Of a stretch of DNA of 64,000 bases, positions 8,327 to 18,600 are shown one piece after another. The first letter of the stretch is position 1; every line of letters begins with the position of its first letter. The translations under genes were made by a program, and so were the position numbers. The stretch spans positions 1-64,000 of the forward strand of contig NZ_QPMM01000017.1 in NCBI RefSeq assembly GCF_003419895.1, read 5' to 3'. The notes beneath the pieces were generated by a model. That model ran no database searches. It saw only the letters and a program-made list of their open reading frames with translations, and was not told where the DNA came from. This DNA is from Chitinophaga silvatica. Its GTDB lineage: Bacteria; Bacteroidota; Bacteroidia; Chitinophagales; Chitinophagaceae.

Positions 8327-8905
8327 TTAGAACTTTACCTGAGGAGCATTTTCAGATCCGGCATTTGCTTCGAAATAAGGCTTCTGTTTAAAGCCAGCTA
8401 TTCCGGCAATGATGTTATTAGGGAATGTTCTGATGGCGCTGTTGTATTCTTTAACAGCACCATTAAAGTCATTACGTGCTACGTTGATACGATTTTCAGT
8501 GCCTTCCAGCTGAGCCTGGAGGTTCTGGAAGTTGGCGTTGGCTTTTAATTCCGGATAATTTTCGGAAACTGCCAGTAAACGGCCCAGAGCGGCACCCAGT
8601 TGACCTTGTGCCTGTTGGTATTGTTGTAGTTTTTCAGGAGTCAGATCGGCAGCATCAACTTTAATCTGAGTAGCACTTGCGCGGGCCTGAATAACTTTTT
8701 CCAGTGTTTCGGTTTCGAAGTTAGCAGCCCCTTTTACGGTAGCTACGAGGTTAGGAATAAGGTCTGCACGCCGTTGATAACTACTTTGCACGATGCCCCA
8801 TTTTTCTTTCACGCCTTCATCTTTTGTTACGAGGCTATTGTATTTTCCACAACCAAACAACACTAGAATTGCAGCAATAACGATGACAATGATACCTGTT
8901 TTCAT
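8327..8905 (-). CDS. LemA family protein
   Basis: The LemA fold is a membrane-anchored helical bundle. A hydrophobic N-terminus (MKTGIIVIVIAAILVLFGCG) precedes the signature stretch YNSLVTKDEGVKEKWGIVQSSYQRRADLIPNLV. After it come long amphipathic helices and the conserved AVKEYNSAIRTFPNNIIAGI near the C-terminus. The LFGC sequence could act as a lipobox, making it a lipoprotein instead of a transmembrane protein. The size, 192 aa, is normal. It is the first gene of the LemA-TPM-TPM-DUF1835 group on the minus strand. The family is widespread, but its molecular function is unsettled. Confidence 0.92.
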   Translation of the reverse strand: MKTGIIVIVIAAILVLFGCGKYNSLVTKDEGVKEKWGIVQSSYQRRADLIPNLVATVKGAANFETETLEKVIQARASATQIKVDAADLTPEKLQQYQQAQGQLGAALGRLLAVSENYPELKANANFQNLQAQLEGTENRINVARNDFNGAVKEYNSAIRTFPNNIIAGIAGFKQKPYFEANAGSENAPQVKF

Positions 8906-9291
8906 CTGAATTAAAATTTAAGTTTAGGTGCCGACGATTATGCAAAACACATTCCGGTTTTGCCCGCTATCGGCGGAAGTAGTTAAATTCTCCGGTGAGT
9001 GCTATAAAAAAAGCGGTGAACGCCTAAATTTTATAACTATACGAAAATAGGGAAACTAAGCCACTAAACCGCCCAATGGATAAGGAAACGGCAATTTTTT
9101 AAAAAAGTTCATTCATCCTTGAAATATTCACTATAAAACAGTATGTTTATATGTACCTTTGTGATGGTTAAACTGTTTAACGTTTAACCATTGTTTTTAG
9201 GGTGAATGGGACAGAATAGGACGCAAAATCGTAATCGAAGGTTTCATTGTTTCTAACTCATTTATTATCAATAATTGGTTAAGTCTGCTAA
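8906..9291. other. divergent intergenic region between lemA and the REC gene
   Basis: This 386-bp region holds no ORF. On the left a small inverted repeat GCAAAAC/GTTTTGC occurs at 8942-8948 and 8957-8963. On the right, TACCTTTG (9154-9161) matches the -7 element and would drive the REC gene. No TTG lies at the proper spacing. Confidence 0.5.
9164..9191. repeat. perfect 10-bp inverted repeat just downstream of a promoter
   Basis: ATGGTTAAAC (9164-9173) and GTTTAACCAT (9182-9191) are perfect complements around an 8-nt loop that itself contains GTTTAAC. The repeat begins 2 bp after a -7 element and lies about 100 bp before the REC gene start. It could be an operator or a 5'-UTR hairpin. Confidence 0.6.
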
Positions 9292-9756
9292 ATGAGTGCA
9301 CAACACATTCATATACTCTATATAGACGATGAAATACATAACCTAAATGCCTTTAAAGCATCTTTTAGGAGAATGTACAGCGTTGTTACTGCATCTTCGG
9401 CTGAAGAGGCAGAGAAGCTACTGTCGGAAAAGGAGTTTCAAATTATTATTTCCGATCAGCGTATGCCTAAAATGACAGGGATTGAGTTTTTTGAATCTAT
9501 TTTAGATAGATATCCGGAACCAATCAGAATGTTACTTACAGGATATGCCGACATTAATGCAGTGGTGGATGCTATTAACAAAGGACAGGTATATAAATAC
9601 TTTTCCAAGCCCTGGAATGAGGATGAGTTAAAGCATAACATCGACAAAGCCTATGAGGTATATGCCCTTAGAAAAGAAAATCGGGAATTAACCGCCAAAT
9701 TGCTAGATGTAAATCAAAAGCTGGAATTTCTTGTTAGGCAAAAGCTTATTTCTTAA
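9292..9756 (+). CDS. single-domain response regulator with C-terminal coiled coil
   Basis: This is a receiver (REC) domain protein of 154 aa. The acidic pair D12/D13, the phosphoacceptor D55 (in IIISDQRMPKMTG), T83 and K106 (FSKPW) are all present, so it should be phosphorylatable. After the REC domain only about 30 residues remain (RKENRELTAKLLDVNQKLEFLV), a leucine-heptad coiled coil with no DNA-binding or enzyme domain. No kinase is adjacent. The product is very close to the partial REC protein at the right edge of the window (63878), sharing the identical stretch ILYIDDEIHNLNAFKASFRR. That relative follows a 7TMR-DISM kinase, so the kinase may also serve this protein. Confidence 0.9.
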   Translation: MSAQHIHILYIDDEIHNLNAFKASFRRMYSVVTASSAEEAEKLLSEKEFQIIISDQRMPKMTGIEFFESILDRYPEPIRMLLTGYADINAVVDAINKGQVYKYFSKPWNEDELKHNIDKAYEVYALRKENRELTAKLLDVNQKLEFLVRQKLIS

Positions 9757-9878
9757 GTTCCTGCAATTTTATCGCATCAAAACAATTACATCCCCCGAAA
9801 TTTACCCAGTTGGAAAAAATTTCCAAATGTTGTTTTTCCGTTAACTTGCACCACATTGTGAACTTAATTTCCTGAATC

Positions 9879-11249
9879 ATGCAAGTTTGGAAAGACTACC
9901 AGGCAGAAAATAAAGATCGTTTTCTGGATGAATTACTGGCGTTATTACGCATTCCTTCTGTGAGTGCAGATTCCCGGTACAATGAAGATACCCGCCAATG
10001 TGCAGAAGCTGTGAAACAACGCCTGCAGGAAGCTGGTGCCGATAAAGTGGAAGTATGCCCGACAGCAGGGCATCCGATTGTATACGGAGAAAAAATCATA
10101 GACCCTTCTCTACCTACCGTATTAGTATACGGACACTATGACGTACAACCAGCAGACCCACTGGAATTATGGCATAGCGGCCCATTCGAGCCAGTTATTA
10201 AAGACGGTAATATATATGCCCGTGGTAGTGCGGATGACAAAGGACAGTTTTACATGCATGTAAAAGCCTTTGAAACTATGAACAAAACCAATACCCTCCC
10301 ATGTAATATCAAATTTATGATTGAAGGAGAGGAAGAAGTTGGTTCTGCAAATCTGGGCATCTTCATAAAAGACAATAAAGAAAGATTAAAAGCCGATGTA
10401 GTATTGATTTCCGATACTTCTATGATCAGCCTCGAAAATCCATCTATTGATACTGGCCTACGTGGTCTGGCATATATGGAAGTAGAAGTTACCGGCCCGA
10501 ACCGCGACCTGCATAGCGGCGTTTATGGCGGTGCTGTTGCCAATCCGGCTACCATCCTTGCTAAGATGATCGCTTCATTGCACGATGAAAATAACCACAT
10601 TACCATTCCAGGTTTCTACGATAAAGTACATAATCTGAGCGATGCCGACAGAGCTGCTCTTAATGCTGCACCATTTGATGAAGCAGAATATAAGAAAGAT
10701 CTTGGCGTAGATGAACTGTGGGGCGAAAAAGGCTATAGCACTATAGAAAGAACCGGTATCCGTCCAACATTGGAGGTAAACGGTATCTGGGGAGGTTATA
10801 CCGGTGAAGGTTCTAAAACCGTATTGCCATCAAAAGCATTTGCCAAAATCTCTATGCGTCTGGTACCAGACCAGGACTGGCACGAAATCTCAGACCTGTT
10901 TGCCAAACATTTTGAAGCTATTGCTCCCAAAAGCGTAAAAGTAAAGGTGACGAAACATCATGGAGGTAGCCCTTATGTTACCCCAACTGATGCTGTAGCC
11001 TTTAAAGCCGCTCAAAAAGCAATCCACAGCACATTTGGCAAAGACCCGATCCCGGTTCGTGGTGGAGGAAGTATTCCTATCGTTGCTTTATTTGAAAAGG
11101 AATTAGGCCTGAAAACCATCCTGATGGGCTTCGGTTTGGATAGCGATAACCTGCACTCTCCTAATGAGAAATACGGGTTAGCTAACTACTATAAGGGAAT
11201 TGAAACCATCCCTTACTTCCATCAGTTTTTTGCTGAAATGAGTAAATAA
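9879..11249 (+). CDS. M20 family dipeptidase
   Basis: This is a cytosolic zinc peptidase of the M20 family. Motifs in order are GHYDVQP (H86, D88), RGSADDKGQ (bridging D119), the catalytic EGEEEVGS near 149-156 and a C-terminal H in DSDNLHSPNEK. The lid domain (about 180-350) contains the family GLRGLAYMEVEVTGPNRDLHS. At 456 aa it is full length. There is no signal peptide, so it probably acts on di- or tripeptides inside the cell. The gene is followed 125 bp downstream by the S4-domain gene on the same strand. Exact substrates cannot be read from sequence. Confidence 0.93.
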   Translation: MQVWKDYQAENKDRFLDELLALLRIPSVSADSRYNEDTRQCAEAVKQRLQEAGADKVEVCPTAGHPIVYGEKIIDPSLPTVLVYGHYDVQPADPLELWHSGPFEPVIKDGNIYARGSADDKGQFYMHVKAFETMNKTNTLPCNIKFMIEGEEEVGSANLGIFIKDNKERLKADVVLISDTSMISLENPSIDTGLRGLAYMEVEVTGPNRDLHSGVYGGAVANPATILAKMIASLHDENNHITIPGFYDKVHNLSDADRAALNAAPFDEAEYKKDLGVDELWGEKGYSTIERTGIRPTLEVNGIWGGYTGEGSKTVLPSKAFAKISMRLVPDQDWHEISDLFAKHFEAIAPKSVKVKVTKHHGGSPYVTPTDAVAFKAAQKAIHSTFGKDPIPVRGGGSIPIVALFEKELGLKTILMGFGLDSDNLHSPNEKYGLANYYKGIETIPYFHQFFAEMSK

Positions 11250-11374
11250 GATCAGAGGAAACTCTTATCAATATAAGGATTGGAGCGGATTTTAAAAATA
11301 CAGGGATAAACTTTGTATTTTTAATGTCTTCTCCGATCCTTTGTTTTTTCGGAAAATGACTAGTAGAAAAGATT

Positions 11375-11785
11375 ATGAGTAATACAACAACAGAAAAAGT
11401 ACGTGTAGATAAATATCTCTGGTCTATACGCGTATTTAAAACCAGGAACCAGGCATCCAATGCCTGTGATACAGGTAAAGTGAAGATGAACGGAACAGCC
11501 GTAAAGGCCGCAAAAGCTGTATCCATAGGAGATAAATTTGAAATCAGAGGAGAAAACCGTAAATGGGTTATTGAGGTTGCCGGTATTATCTCCAACAGAG
11601 TAGCATATAGCGAAGCCATTAAATATTATATAGATACAACCCCAGATGAAGGCAAGCTGGATGTTGCCTTTATTCCTTCTGCCTTCCAGACAGGAAAGCG
11701 CCAAAGTAAAATAGGAAGGCCCACCAAGAAAGACCGTCGTAATATCGAAGGGTTTATGGAAGGTGGAGACGAAAATGAAGACTAA
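11375..11785 (+). CDS. S4 domain RNA-binding protein (Hsp15-like)
   Basis: The S4 RNA-binding domain occupies residues 8-60: VRVDKYLWSIRVFKTRNQAS, then KVKMNGTAVKAAKAVSIGDKFEI. This is the arrangement of Hsp15/HslR, which in E. coli binds stalled 50S subunits carrying nascent chains. The C-terminal half is basic and ends with an acidic tail. The length of 136 aa fits the family. It lies between the M20 dipeptidase and lysA genes, on the same strand. The family call is strong. The ribosome-rescue role is inferred from HslR, and the gene symbol is withheld because orthology was not tested. Confidence 0.85.
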   Translation: MSNTTTEKVRVDKYLWSIRVFKTRNQASNACDTGKVKMNGTAVKAAKAVSIGDKFEIRGENRKWVIEVAGIISNRVAYSEAIKYYIDTTPDEGKLDVAFIPSAFQTGKRQSKIGRPTKKDRRNIEGFMEGGDENED

Positions 11786-11865
11786 TCAGGGTTTCTCTGA
11801 TTTTCTACAATTTTTCACTTTTGCGTAGTAATTTTGCCAGCTCATTCTTAAAATAAGGATTATCA

Positions 11866-13089
11866 ATGCCTAAACAAAGCGACGTACTCTCTGCAGATTT
11901 CCTAGTGAAAGTAGCAGAAGAATTTGGTACCCCGGTATATGTATATCATGCCGAAAAGATTAAAAATCAATACGAAAAGCTGCAAAAGGCTTTTCAGAAG
12001 ACTAACACCCGCTTTTTTTACGCCTGTAAGGCATTGACCAATATCAATATCCTTAAGTATATCAATTCTATAGGATGTGGACTGGACACTGTATCTATAC
12101 AGGAAGTACAATTGGGGCTTAAAGCCGGATTTGATCCAAAGAATATCATTTTTACCCCTAACTGCGTAGACTTACAGGAAATTATTGCAGCAAAGGAACT
12201 GGGAGTTATTATCAATATTGATAATCTGTCTATTCTTGAGCAATTTGGTAATAAGTTCGGAGGAAGTTATCCTATCTGTATTCGTCTGAACCCTCATATC
12301 ATGGCAGGTGGAAATTTCAAGATTTCTACAGGCCATATCGACAGCAAGTTTGGGATTTCTATACACCAGATGCGCCATATCGAACGAATCATCAATTCAA
12401 CAAAACTGAAAGTTACCGGCCTGCATATGCATACAGGTTCGGAAATCAAGGATGTTGATGTATTCCTCCGTGGAGTGGAAGTGATGTTCGAAATGGTACA
12501 GCATTTCCCTGACCTGGAATCAATTGATCTGGGAAGTGGTTTTAAAGTAGCTTACCAACAGGGCGATCCTGAAACTGATATTGATTTGTTGGGCAAAAAA
12601 CTCAGCGAAACCTTTAATAACTTCGCTAAGTCGTATGTTCGCCCATTAGAGCTTTGGTTTGAACCAGGAAAGTTCCTGGTAAGCCAGGCGGGTTACTTTG
12701 TAGTAAAGGCTAACGTAATTAAACAAACTACAGCTAATGTATTTGTAGGTGTAAATTCAGGATTTAATCACCTGATCCGCCCTATGTTCTACGAAGCTTT
12801 CCATCTTATTCGTAATATTTCTAACCCTAAAGGTACTGAGCGCATTTACACTGTAGTAGGTAATATTTGCGAAACAGATACTTTTGGTTGGGATAGAAAG
12901 ATTAATGAAGTAAGAGAAGGAGACTATCTTGTTTTCTACAATGCAGGAGCTTATGGATTTGAAATGTCATCCAATTTCAATTCCCGATTAAAACCAGCAG
13001 AGGTAATGATTAAAGACGGAAAACCATTCCTGATCCGTAAAAGAGATACATTAGAAGATTTGCTGAAGAATCAAATTGAAATACAATAA
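11866..13089 (+). CDS. lysA: diaminopimelate decarboxylase
   Basis: LysA carries out the last step of lysine biosynthesis, converting meso-diaminopimelate to lysine with pyridoxal phosphate. The PLP lysine is K55 in FFYACKALTN. H189 (GLHMHTGSE), the glycine loop DLGSGF (221-226), EPGKF (267-271, usually EPGR) and C335 in GNICETDTF follow in the order expected for the fold-III decarboxylases. At 407 aa the gene is full length and starts 80 bp after the S4 gene. Arginine replacing lysine in EPGR is common, so the Lys here is a minor variant. A hairpin follows the stop. Confidence 0.95.
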   Translation: MPKQSDVLSADFLVKVAEEFGTPVYVYHAEKIKNQYEKLQKAFQKTNTRFFYACKALTNINILKYINSIGCGLDTVSIQEVQLGLKAGFDPKNIIFTPNCVDLQEIIAAKELGVIINIDNLSILEQFGNKFGGSYPICIRLNPHIMAGGNFKISTGHIDSKFGISIHQMRHIERIINSTKLKVTGLHMHTGSEIKDVDVFLRGVEVMFEMVQHFPDLESIDLGSGFKVAYQQGDPETDIDLLGKKLSETFNNFAKSYVRPLELWFEPGKFLVSQAGYFVVKANVIKQTTANVFVGVNSGFNHLIRPMFYEAFHLIRNISNPKGTERIYTVVGNICETDTFGWDRKINEVREGDYLVFYNAGAYGFEMSSNFNSRLKPAEVMIKDGKPFLIRKRDTLEDLLKNQIEIQ

Positions 13090-13103
13090 ATTATAAGTTA
13101 TTT

Positions 13104-13143
13104 ATTTTTCTGGTTTAGGATTGAGGTCTTAAACCAGAAAAAT
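13104..13143 (+). terminator. hairpin after lysA
   Basis: A 14-bp perfect stem (13104-13117 with 13130-13143, core CTGGTTTA/TAAACCAG) has a 12-nt loop. No strong T-run follows, so it may be an RNA-stabilising or inefficient terminator hairpin. Confidence 0.55.
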
Positions 13144-13304
13144 ATTAACGCAATTATATAAAATATCGTTCCTACCTTTACGTCAACAATCTTAACCCTC
13201 CTTCTGTTTTTCCTGCACTGTATAACTGTTATAGTAGTCAATTTTATTTAATAAGAGATTATCTGGCATTATAAAAGATAGCCTTTGGATATAATTATAC
13301 GAGC

Positions 13305-15638
13305 ATGAAAGTTTTAACAGCACACCCCGGTTTATTTAACGACGATAATGTAATTGAGTCAAATATATCGTTTGTACCTTTTTTGAACTTCCTTAGAGAA
13401 AAAGTTTCAGAAGAAGTTGCAGACCCACGTTCTTCTTTCTATAAAATAATCATAGATAAATTTGAGAGTAACCCGGATACCTTAAAGCCAATTTCTGATT
13501 CTACAGATTTATCTAAATATAAAGAGTATCTCGATCTGGTAACAGCAGCTATATTTCCGGTAACTACCAATACGGAAACAGATATTTATGGAATTGGTGT
13601 ACCATATCGATTTGCTATTTTCTATTATTCTGATCTGTTTAAGAAACTTTTTTCAGATGATGGAAAAGATCTGGTAGCAGTTCCGGAAGGTATTTCAGTT
13701 CAACAGGTTAAGAAAGACAAAATTACCTGGCTTTACAAACTGATTCTGGAGAAGTTATATCATTTCCCAATGAACTATAAGAATGATATAATTCATACAC
13801 TTACTGCACCAGATGGAAGCAAACGTTTTGTAAAAGTAAATATCGATCCCCGGTTTGTAGATGTTAAAGTAAAAGGAGATCTCCCACCATTGGATTACAA
13901 GCTTTTTTGCTCCAAACAGGTGACACCGGAATCGATGATGAATCTCCTCCCCCCTTCTATGTTTGAATTGGAAGGTTTTGTTATCTGGACCGTCAAAGAT
14001 GTAACTCAATCTGAAAGTCTGAATACCATCAAATCACTGGTCATGAATATGAAATCCAGTAATGAGGTAGAAAGCTATCATACGGTAGAAAGACTTATTC
14101 CTACAATACTGGGCATTCCTGAAATTACGGCACATCTGGTTCCATTCCCTGTTGTGAATGGTAAAAATGTACTGGAAGAGCAGTTTGCTACTACAGATCC
14201 GATTTTAGGAATTGGCAATAAAAAGCAACAGCAACATTTCTTTCAGCTGGTTCTTGAACAATTAAAGAAGAACCCTAACCCACTTGTTATACCAGATGTG
14301 GATGAAGCAGCTATTGCAGCACATCCATTCCTGAAATATCTGCCGATCAAAAACATTAAGAGCTTCCTGTTATGCCCAATTACTCATAAAAAGGAAGTAC
14401 TTGGAATGCTGGAACTGGCTTGCAGTACACCAAATGCGTTATCTGCAGATCCATTATGGAGGTTACAGAATACCTATCCATTGCTGGTACTCATGCTAAA
14501 CAGAAGTATGGGCATTTTAGAGAGCAGATTAAATGAAGTGATTAAAGATCAGTTTACTGCCTTACAGCCGGCTGTGGAATGGAAGTTCGTGGATGCTGCC
14601 TGGAACTATCTGCTAACACCGGAAGACGAACGAAAAGATATTGAGAGCATCTCTTTTGATGAAGTATATCCATTATATGGGGCTATAGACATTCGTAATT
14701 CATCTGTGCAACAAGGCAACGCCATCAGGGAAGATTTGCAGGAACAGCTGGAACTAATTCGAGATACTTTAGTGGCCATTGGCCAAACCATTCATTTGCC
14801 CTTACTGGAGGAGTTATTATTTAAGACCAATGATTTTCTAAATGGCTTAGATAATAGTCTGGTAGCCGGAGAAGATATGAAAGTAAATGAGTTTATGAAA
14901 CAGGAAATTCAGCCGGTGCTGGAGCATTTATGTGATGGCAATGATGAATTAAAACCTTTGTTGGAAAACTATTTCGCTAAAATTGATAAAACAGAAGGTC
15001 ATGTATTCAAGCACAGAAGAGAATATGAAGAAAGCCTGTCTGCCATCAATTCTGCCATCAGCCAGTATTTAGAGAAAGAAAGAGGCTATATTCAACAAAG
15101 CTTTCCCTGCTATTTTGAAAAATACAGAACTGATGGTGTTGAGTATACTATTTACATAGGTCAATCTATTGCTCATGAAAAGAAATTCGACAACTTATAT
15201 CTGCGAAATTTAAGACTCTGGCAATTATCGTCTATGGCCCATATTGCAAGGCTTACACAGAAGATAGGTCCTAAGCTTAAAATTCCGTTAGAAACTACCC
15301 AGATGATTTTAATGCACAGCACTCCTATTACTATCAGCTTCCGAAGCGATGAAAGAAGATTTGATGTGGAGGGTGCATATAATATCCGATATGAAATTAT
15401 AAAGAAGAGAATAGATAAAGTACATATTAAAGATACCGGCGAAAGACTTACCCAGCCAGGAACTATAGCTATGGTATATTCCTATGTACGTGAAATGGAA
15501 GAGTTAAAAAAATACATCACCTTCCTTCAAAGTAAAAATATATTAGGACCGGAGATAGAAGAATTGGAACTTGAAGAATTACAGGGAGTAAGTGGATTAA
15601 AAGCCCTGAGAGTAAAAGTAAATATGGATCAACAATAA
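13305..15638 (+). CDS. large cytosolic GAF-like domain protein
   Basis: This is a 777-aa soluble protein without signal peptide or transmembrane segments. A GAF-like domain is suggested around residues 300-405. There a variable region is followed by the sequence IKSFLLCPITHKKEVLGMLELAC, typical of the last strands of GAF domains. The N-terminal 250 residues and the helical C-terminal 350 residues match nothing I recognise. No output domain (kinase, cyclase, GGDEF or DNA-binding) is visible. It stands alone between lysA and a convergent gene. Function is unknown; a ligand- or redox-sensing scaffold is only a guess from the GAF-like segment. Confidence 0.65.
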   Translation: MKVLTAHPGLFNDDNVIESNISFVPFLNFLREKVSEEVADPRSSFYKIIIDKFESNPDTLKPISDSTDLSKYKEYLDLVTAAIFPVTTNTETDIYGIGVPYRFAIFYYSDLFKKLFSDDGKDLVAVPEGISVQQVKKDKITWLYKLILEKLYHFPMNYKNDIIHTLTAPDGSKRFVKVNIDPRFVDVKVKGDLPPLDYKLFCSKQVTPESMMNLLPPSMFELEGFVIWTVKDVTQSESLNTIKSLVMNMKSSNEVESYHTVERLIPTILGIPEITAHLVPFPVVNGKNVLEEQFATTDPILGIGNKKQQQHFFQLVLEQLKKNPNPLVIPDVDEAAIAAHPFLKYLPIKNIKSFLLCPITHKKEVLGMLELACSTPNALSADPLWRLQNTYPLLVLMLNRSMGILESRLNEVIKDQFTALQPAVEWKFVDAAWNYLLTPEDERKDIESISFDEVYPLYGAIDIRNSSVQQGNAIREDLQEQLELIRDTLVAIGQTIHLPLLEELLFKTNDFLNGLDNSLVAGEDMKVNEFMKQEIQPVLEHLCDGNDELKPLLENYFAKIDKTEGHVFKHRREYEESLSAINSAISQYLEKERGYIQQSFPCYFEKYRTDGVEYTIYIGQSIAHEKKFDNLYLRNLRLWQLSSMAHIARLTQKIGPKLKIPLETTQMILMHSTPITISFRSDERRFDVEGAYNIRYEIIKKRIDKVHIKDTGERLTQPGTIAMVYSYVREMEELKKYITFLQSKNILGPEIEELELEELQGVSGLKALRVKVNMDQQ

Positions 15639-15644
15639 ATTTGT

Positions 15645-15681
15645 TTTCCGGCAAAGAAGCAAGGTGCTTCTTTGCCGGAGA
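15645..15681. terminator. strong hairpin between convergent genes
   Basis: A perfect 14-bp stem (15648-15661 with 15665-15678, starting CCGGCAAAGAAGC) has a 3-nt loop. It extends by weaker pairs. It lies between the stops of two convergent genes and lacks a clear T-run on either side. It is probably a shared bidirectional terminator. Confidence 0.65.
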
Positions 15682-15684
15682 ATA

Positions 15685-18600
15685 TTAGAATCTGAATCCT
15701 AAAGTAAAGTATACAATATTCTCTTCCTTAGAATGTCCTAACGTTAGAGTAGCTATTAAGGAATTGATTGGCGCTACGTATAAACCACCTCCAAAGCCAT
15801 CATGCCAAACATGCGATGTTTCTCCTTCCAACCACACCCTTCCTACATCATTAAATGCCAGTACACCAACACTTGCAGGGAATAAATATGTTTTCAGATC
15901 AAATAGTTTGACTCTGATCTCTGTATTGTTATAAGCATTTGCATTACCGGCAAAACGATAGTTTCTAAACCCACGCAGATTAATTACACCGCCCACATTC
16001 AATGCTTGCCAATATTCATAATTACCCCAAATTTTCCCCCCTCCAAATCTTGTTACCAACACAACATTTGCAGGATCGGTAAAGCTCATGTAAAGACTAA
16101 GATCAGAAGTTAACTGATGTGTATTGGAAGCATCTTTCTCAAGTCCGAGGTTGGCGGCATAAATAGTAGTCCACAACACCCCTCTGGTTGGTATTAGTAT
16201 ACTATTTCTTGTATCTATAGTAGCGGCCACCTTTCCACCAGCATAGAATTTGTCTTTGAAGATATTAGCAGAATCAAGTCCATTCTGCGCAAAGTTGGTG
16301 ATAAATTTATTTTCATTCTCATCTTTATCCAACGCATAATAGTTGAACGTTGGTCCGTAAGAGATAGTGAAATGATCTCCAAACTTCGTTCTCAGTAAAC
16401 CTTCTGCTGTATACAAATTAAACCTGGCCCTATAGTATTTAATTGTTTTACCATTTGATTTATCGAATACTGTTTCATTTCCTAAACCGAAGAAGTTGAT
16501 AGTATTATTAGGAGCTTTCGCTCTTGCAAGCACCACTAAATCTGTTTTTCCTATCACATCGGTATATTCGCCCTGATATCTGAAATTCCATGCACGGGTT
16601 GCCAAAGCATGAGTTGCAGTAAACACGTGGCGGGTAGAGAATGGTTCTCTTCTCCAGGCATGTCGGGTATCTGAAACACCCAGCCCAAGCAATAAACCGT
16701 CATCTCTGTTATATCCGGCAGCAATCATAGGAAAGAGCTTCTCGTATTGATAAGCATTTCTATTGTATCGAATATTAGCCGGATCGGAGGATAGCTTAAG
16801 TTGCTCATTTCTGGTTAAGGCAAAAGTATCCTTGCCTGATTTCATATCGTATATACGAATGCGCTTACCAGCTCTTCCATTGGTACTATCTATATATGTA
16901 TCAGGTTCTGCCCCTCCAATTAATCTTACTCTTATAGGAGAAGCATGATTGCCTCTGATAATAAATCTATCGCTCCCACCCAAACCATAAACATTTACTT
17001 CTTTAGTGATTCTCGGGTCAAAAGTTCTTGAATAAATATTTTGTTGAACTTCTCCTTTTTTACTGATTTTATTAATGTTTAGCGCTACTCGTCCACCAGC
17101 GAGCTTATCTACAGTAATCAATTCAGTTTTTTCTGTTGCAGGCACATCTACTCCTTTGGAAATAAACCTGTAATATTTCATTACATTTTCTTCCAGGATA
17201 TTCCGGCGGGCCGATAAGTTGTGCAGCATCATAGGCCCTACTTCCGATTTAACAGAATCCGGGAAAGAGTTAACAGCGGCCTGAATAACGCTGTCTGTCA
17301 TTTTACTAAGGAACCTATCGGTTTGTTTTTTCCAGTCTTTCTCGTCTAATTCGTTCAGGAATGATCTGTCGAAATACCTTGCGCTGAAGTTGAAACCTTT
17401 GATATCAGGTATTTTATCACGGAAGCCCTGTATACCCGGTAAGATCCAGCGTCGGGAAGCTAGTCGGGGTAATACGCCCTGATTAATGAAGAATGCCTGA
17501 TCTCTGTCTCTTGGAATTGGGGAATAGTAATGTACACCTTTATGTTTCTCGCGGTACCACCTCCACTGATCATCGTGCCGGTCGAAGTCCATGATATACA
17601 TATCCAGGATTCTGGCGCGGAGTACATCTTTCTGATCTACTCTTTCGTCGTTATCGCCGGTAATTTTGCTAACTACCTTTGGAGTGTTATATGTTTTCTC
17701 GTTACTACCTGTCACCGGTTCTCTTTCTTCAAAAAGATAAACATCATTACCAAAATCATTTGCCAATACACCCAGGGCGGTATCGCGGGGCAGATAAACA
17801 AAAGTAGGGTGTGTATGAGGCACTCCTGCTGCTTCTGCCAAAACAGTAACGGCTAATGGAGCATAAGGATTTGAAGCGGAAATCTGGTCCTGTACGATAT
17901 CTTTTGCCACGGTTTCTCTAAGCCTTTCAGGAATAGCTGCCAGGGGATATTTCTTGAGTGATCTTAATACATACTCAGTTCCTGTGCTATCTTCCAGGCG
18001 AAGCGACCGGGTTTGCTTTCCGCCACCACGCTGAAGTATTTTTAATCCGCCCTTTGATTTACGAAGGTCCATTACCGGGAAATTCAGCGGTGTGGCCCAC
18101 ACTTTTCTATAGTTATTACCCAGTAACCATCTATGAAACCTTCCTACCCTAACATATTGGGAATCGGCTACTGTTGTGACATATGGAGGTAATTGAGAAG
18201 GTAATACAAATGGGATTGCTTTCAGTTGTTTCTCTTCTATTTTATGCAGATCGTTAGAAAATACAGGTTCTTTGCCTTTTTCCGCAACATAGTAATTAAC
18301 ACGAAGCGTACTGTCTGATAATAATTCTATAGCGCTAAATCCGTTTTCTGTTGTTGCGAACAGGGATTTTGGGCCTTTATAAACTCTGTTATTTTTCGCG
18401 CCACTTCCACTTACGATGTAATCATTCCCTTTGTCTTTGATCAGCTGTAGGGTATGATCATGACCCGAAACAAAAACAACAGGACCATGAGGTTTTAAAG
18501 CATCTTCTACCCCTTTAATCATTGCCTGATATTTAGGATGTGGAATATCTTCAGCTGTTCCAAATACTCCCCGGGCGATTGGGTAAATCGACCCAATGAC

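Noticed and set aside
15645-15681. Hairpin read as an attachment or recombination site
   Set aside because: It sits between two convergent stop codons and has the usual position of a shared terminator.
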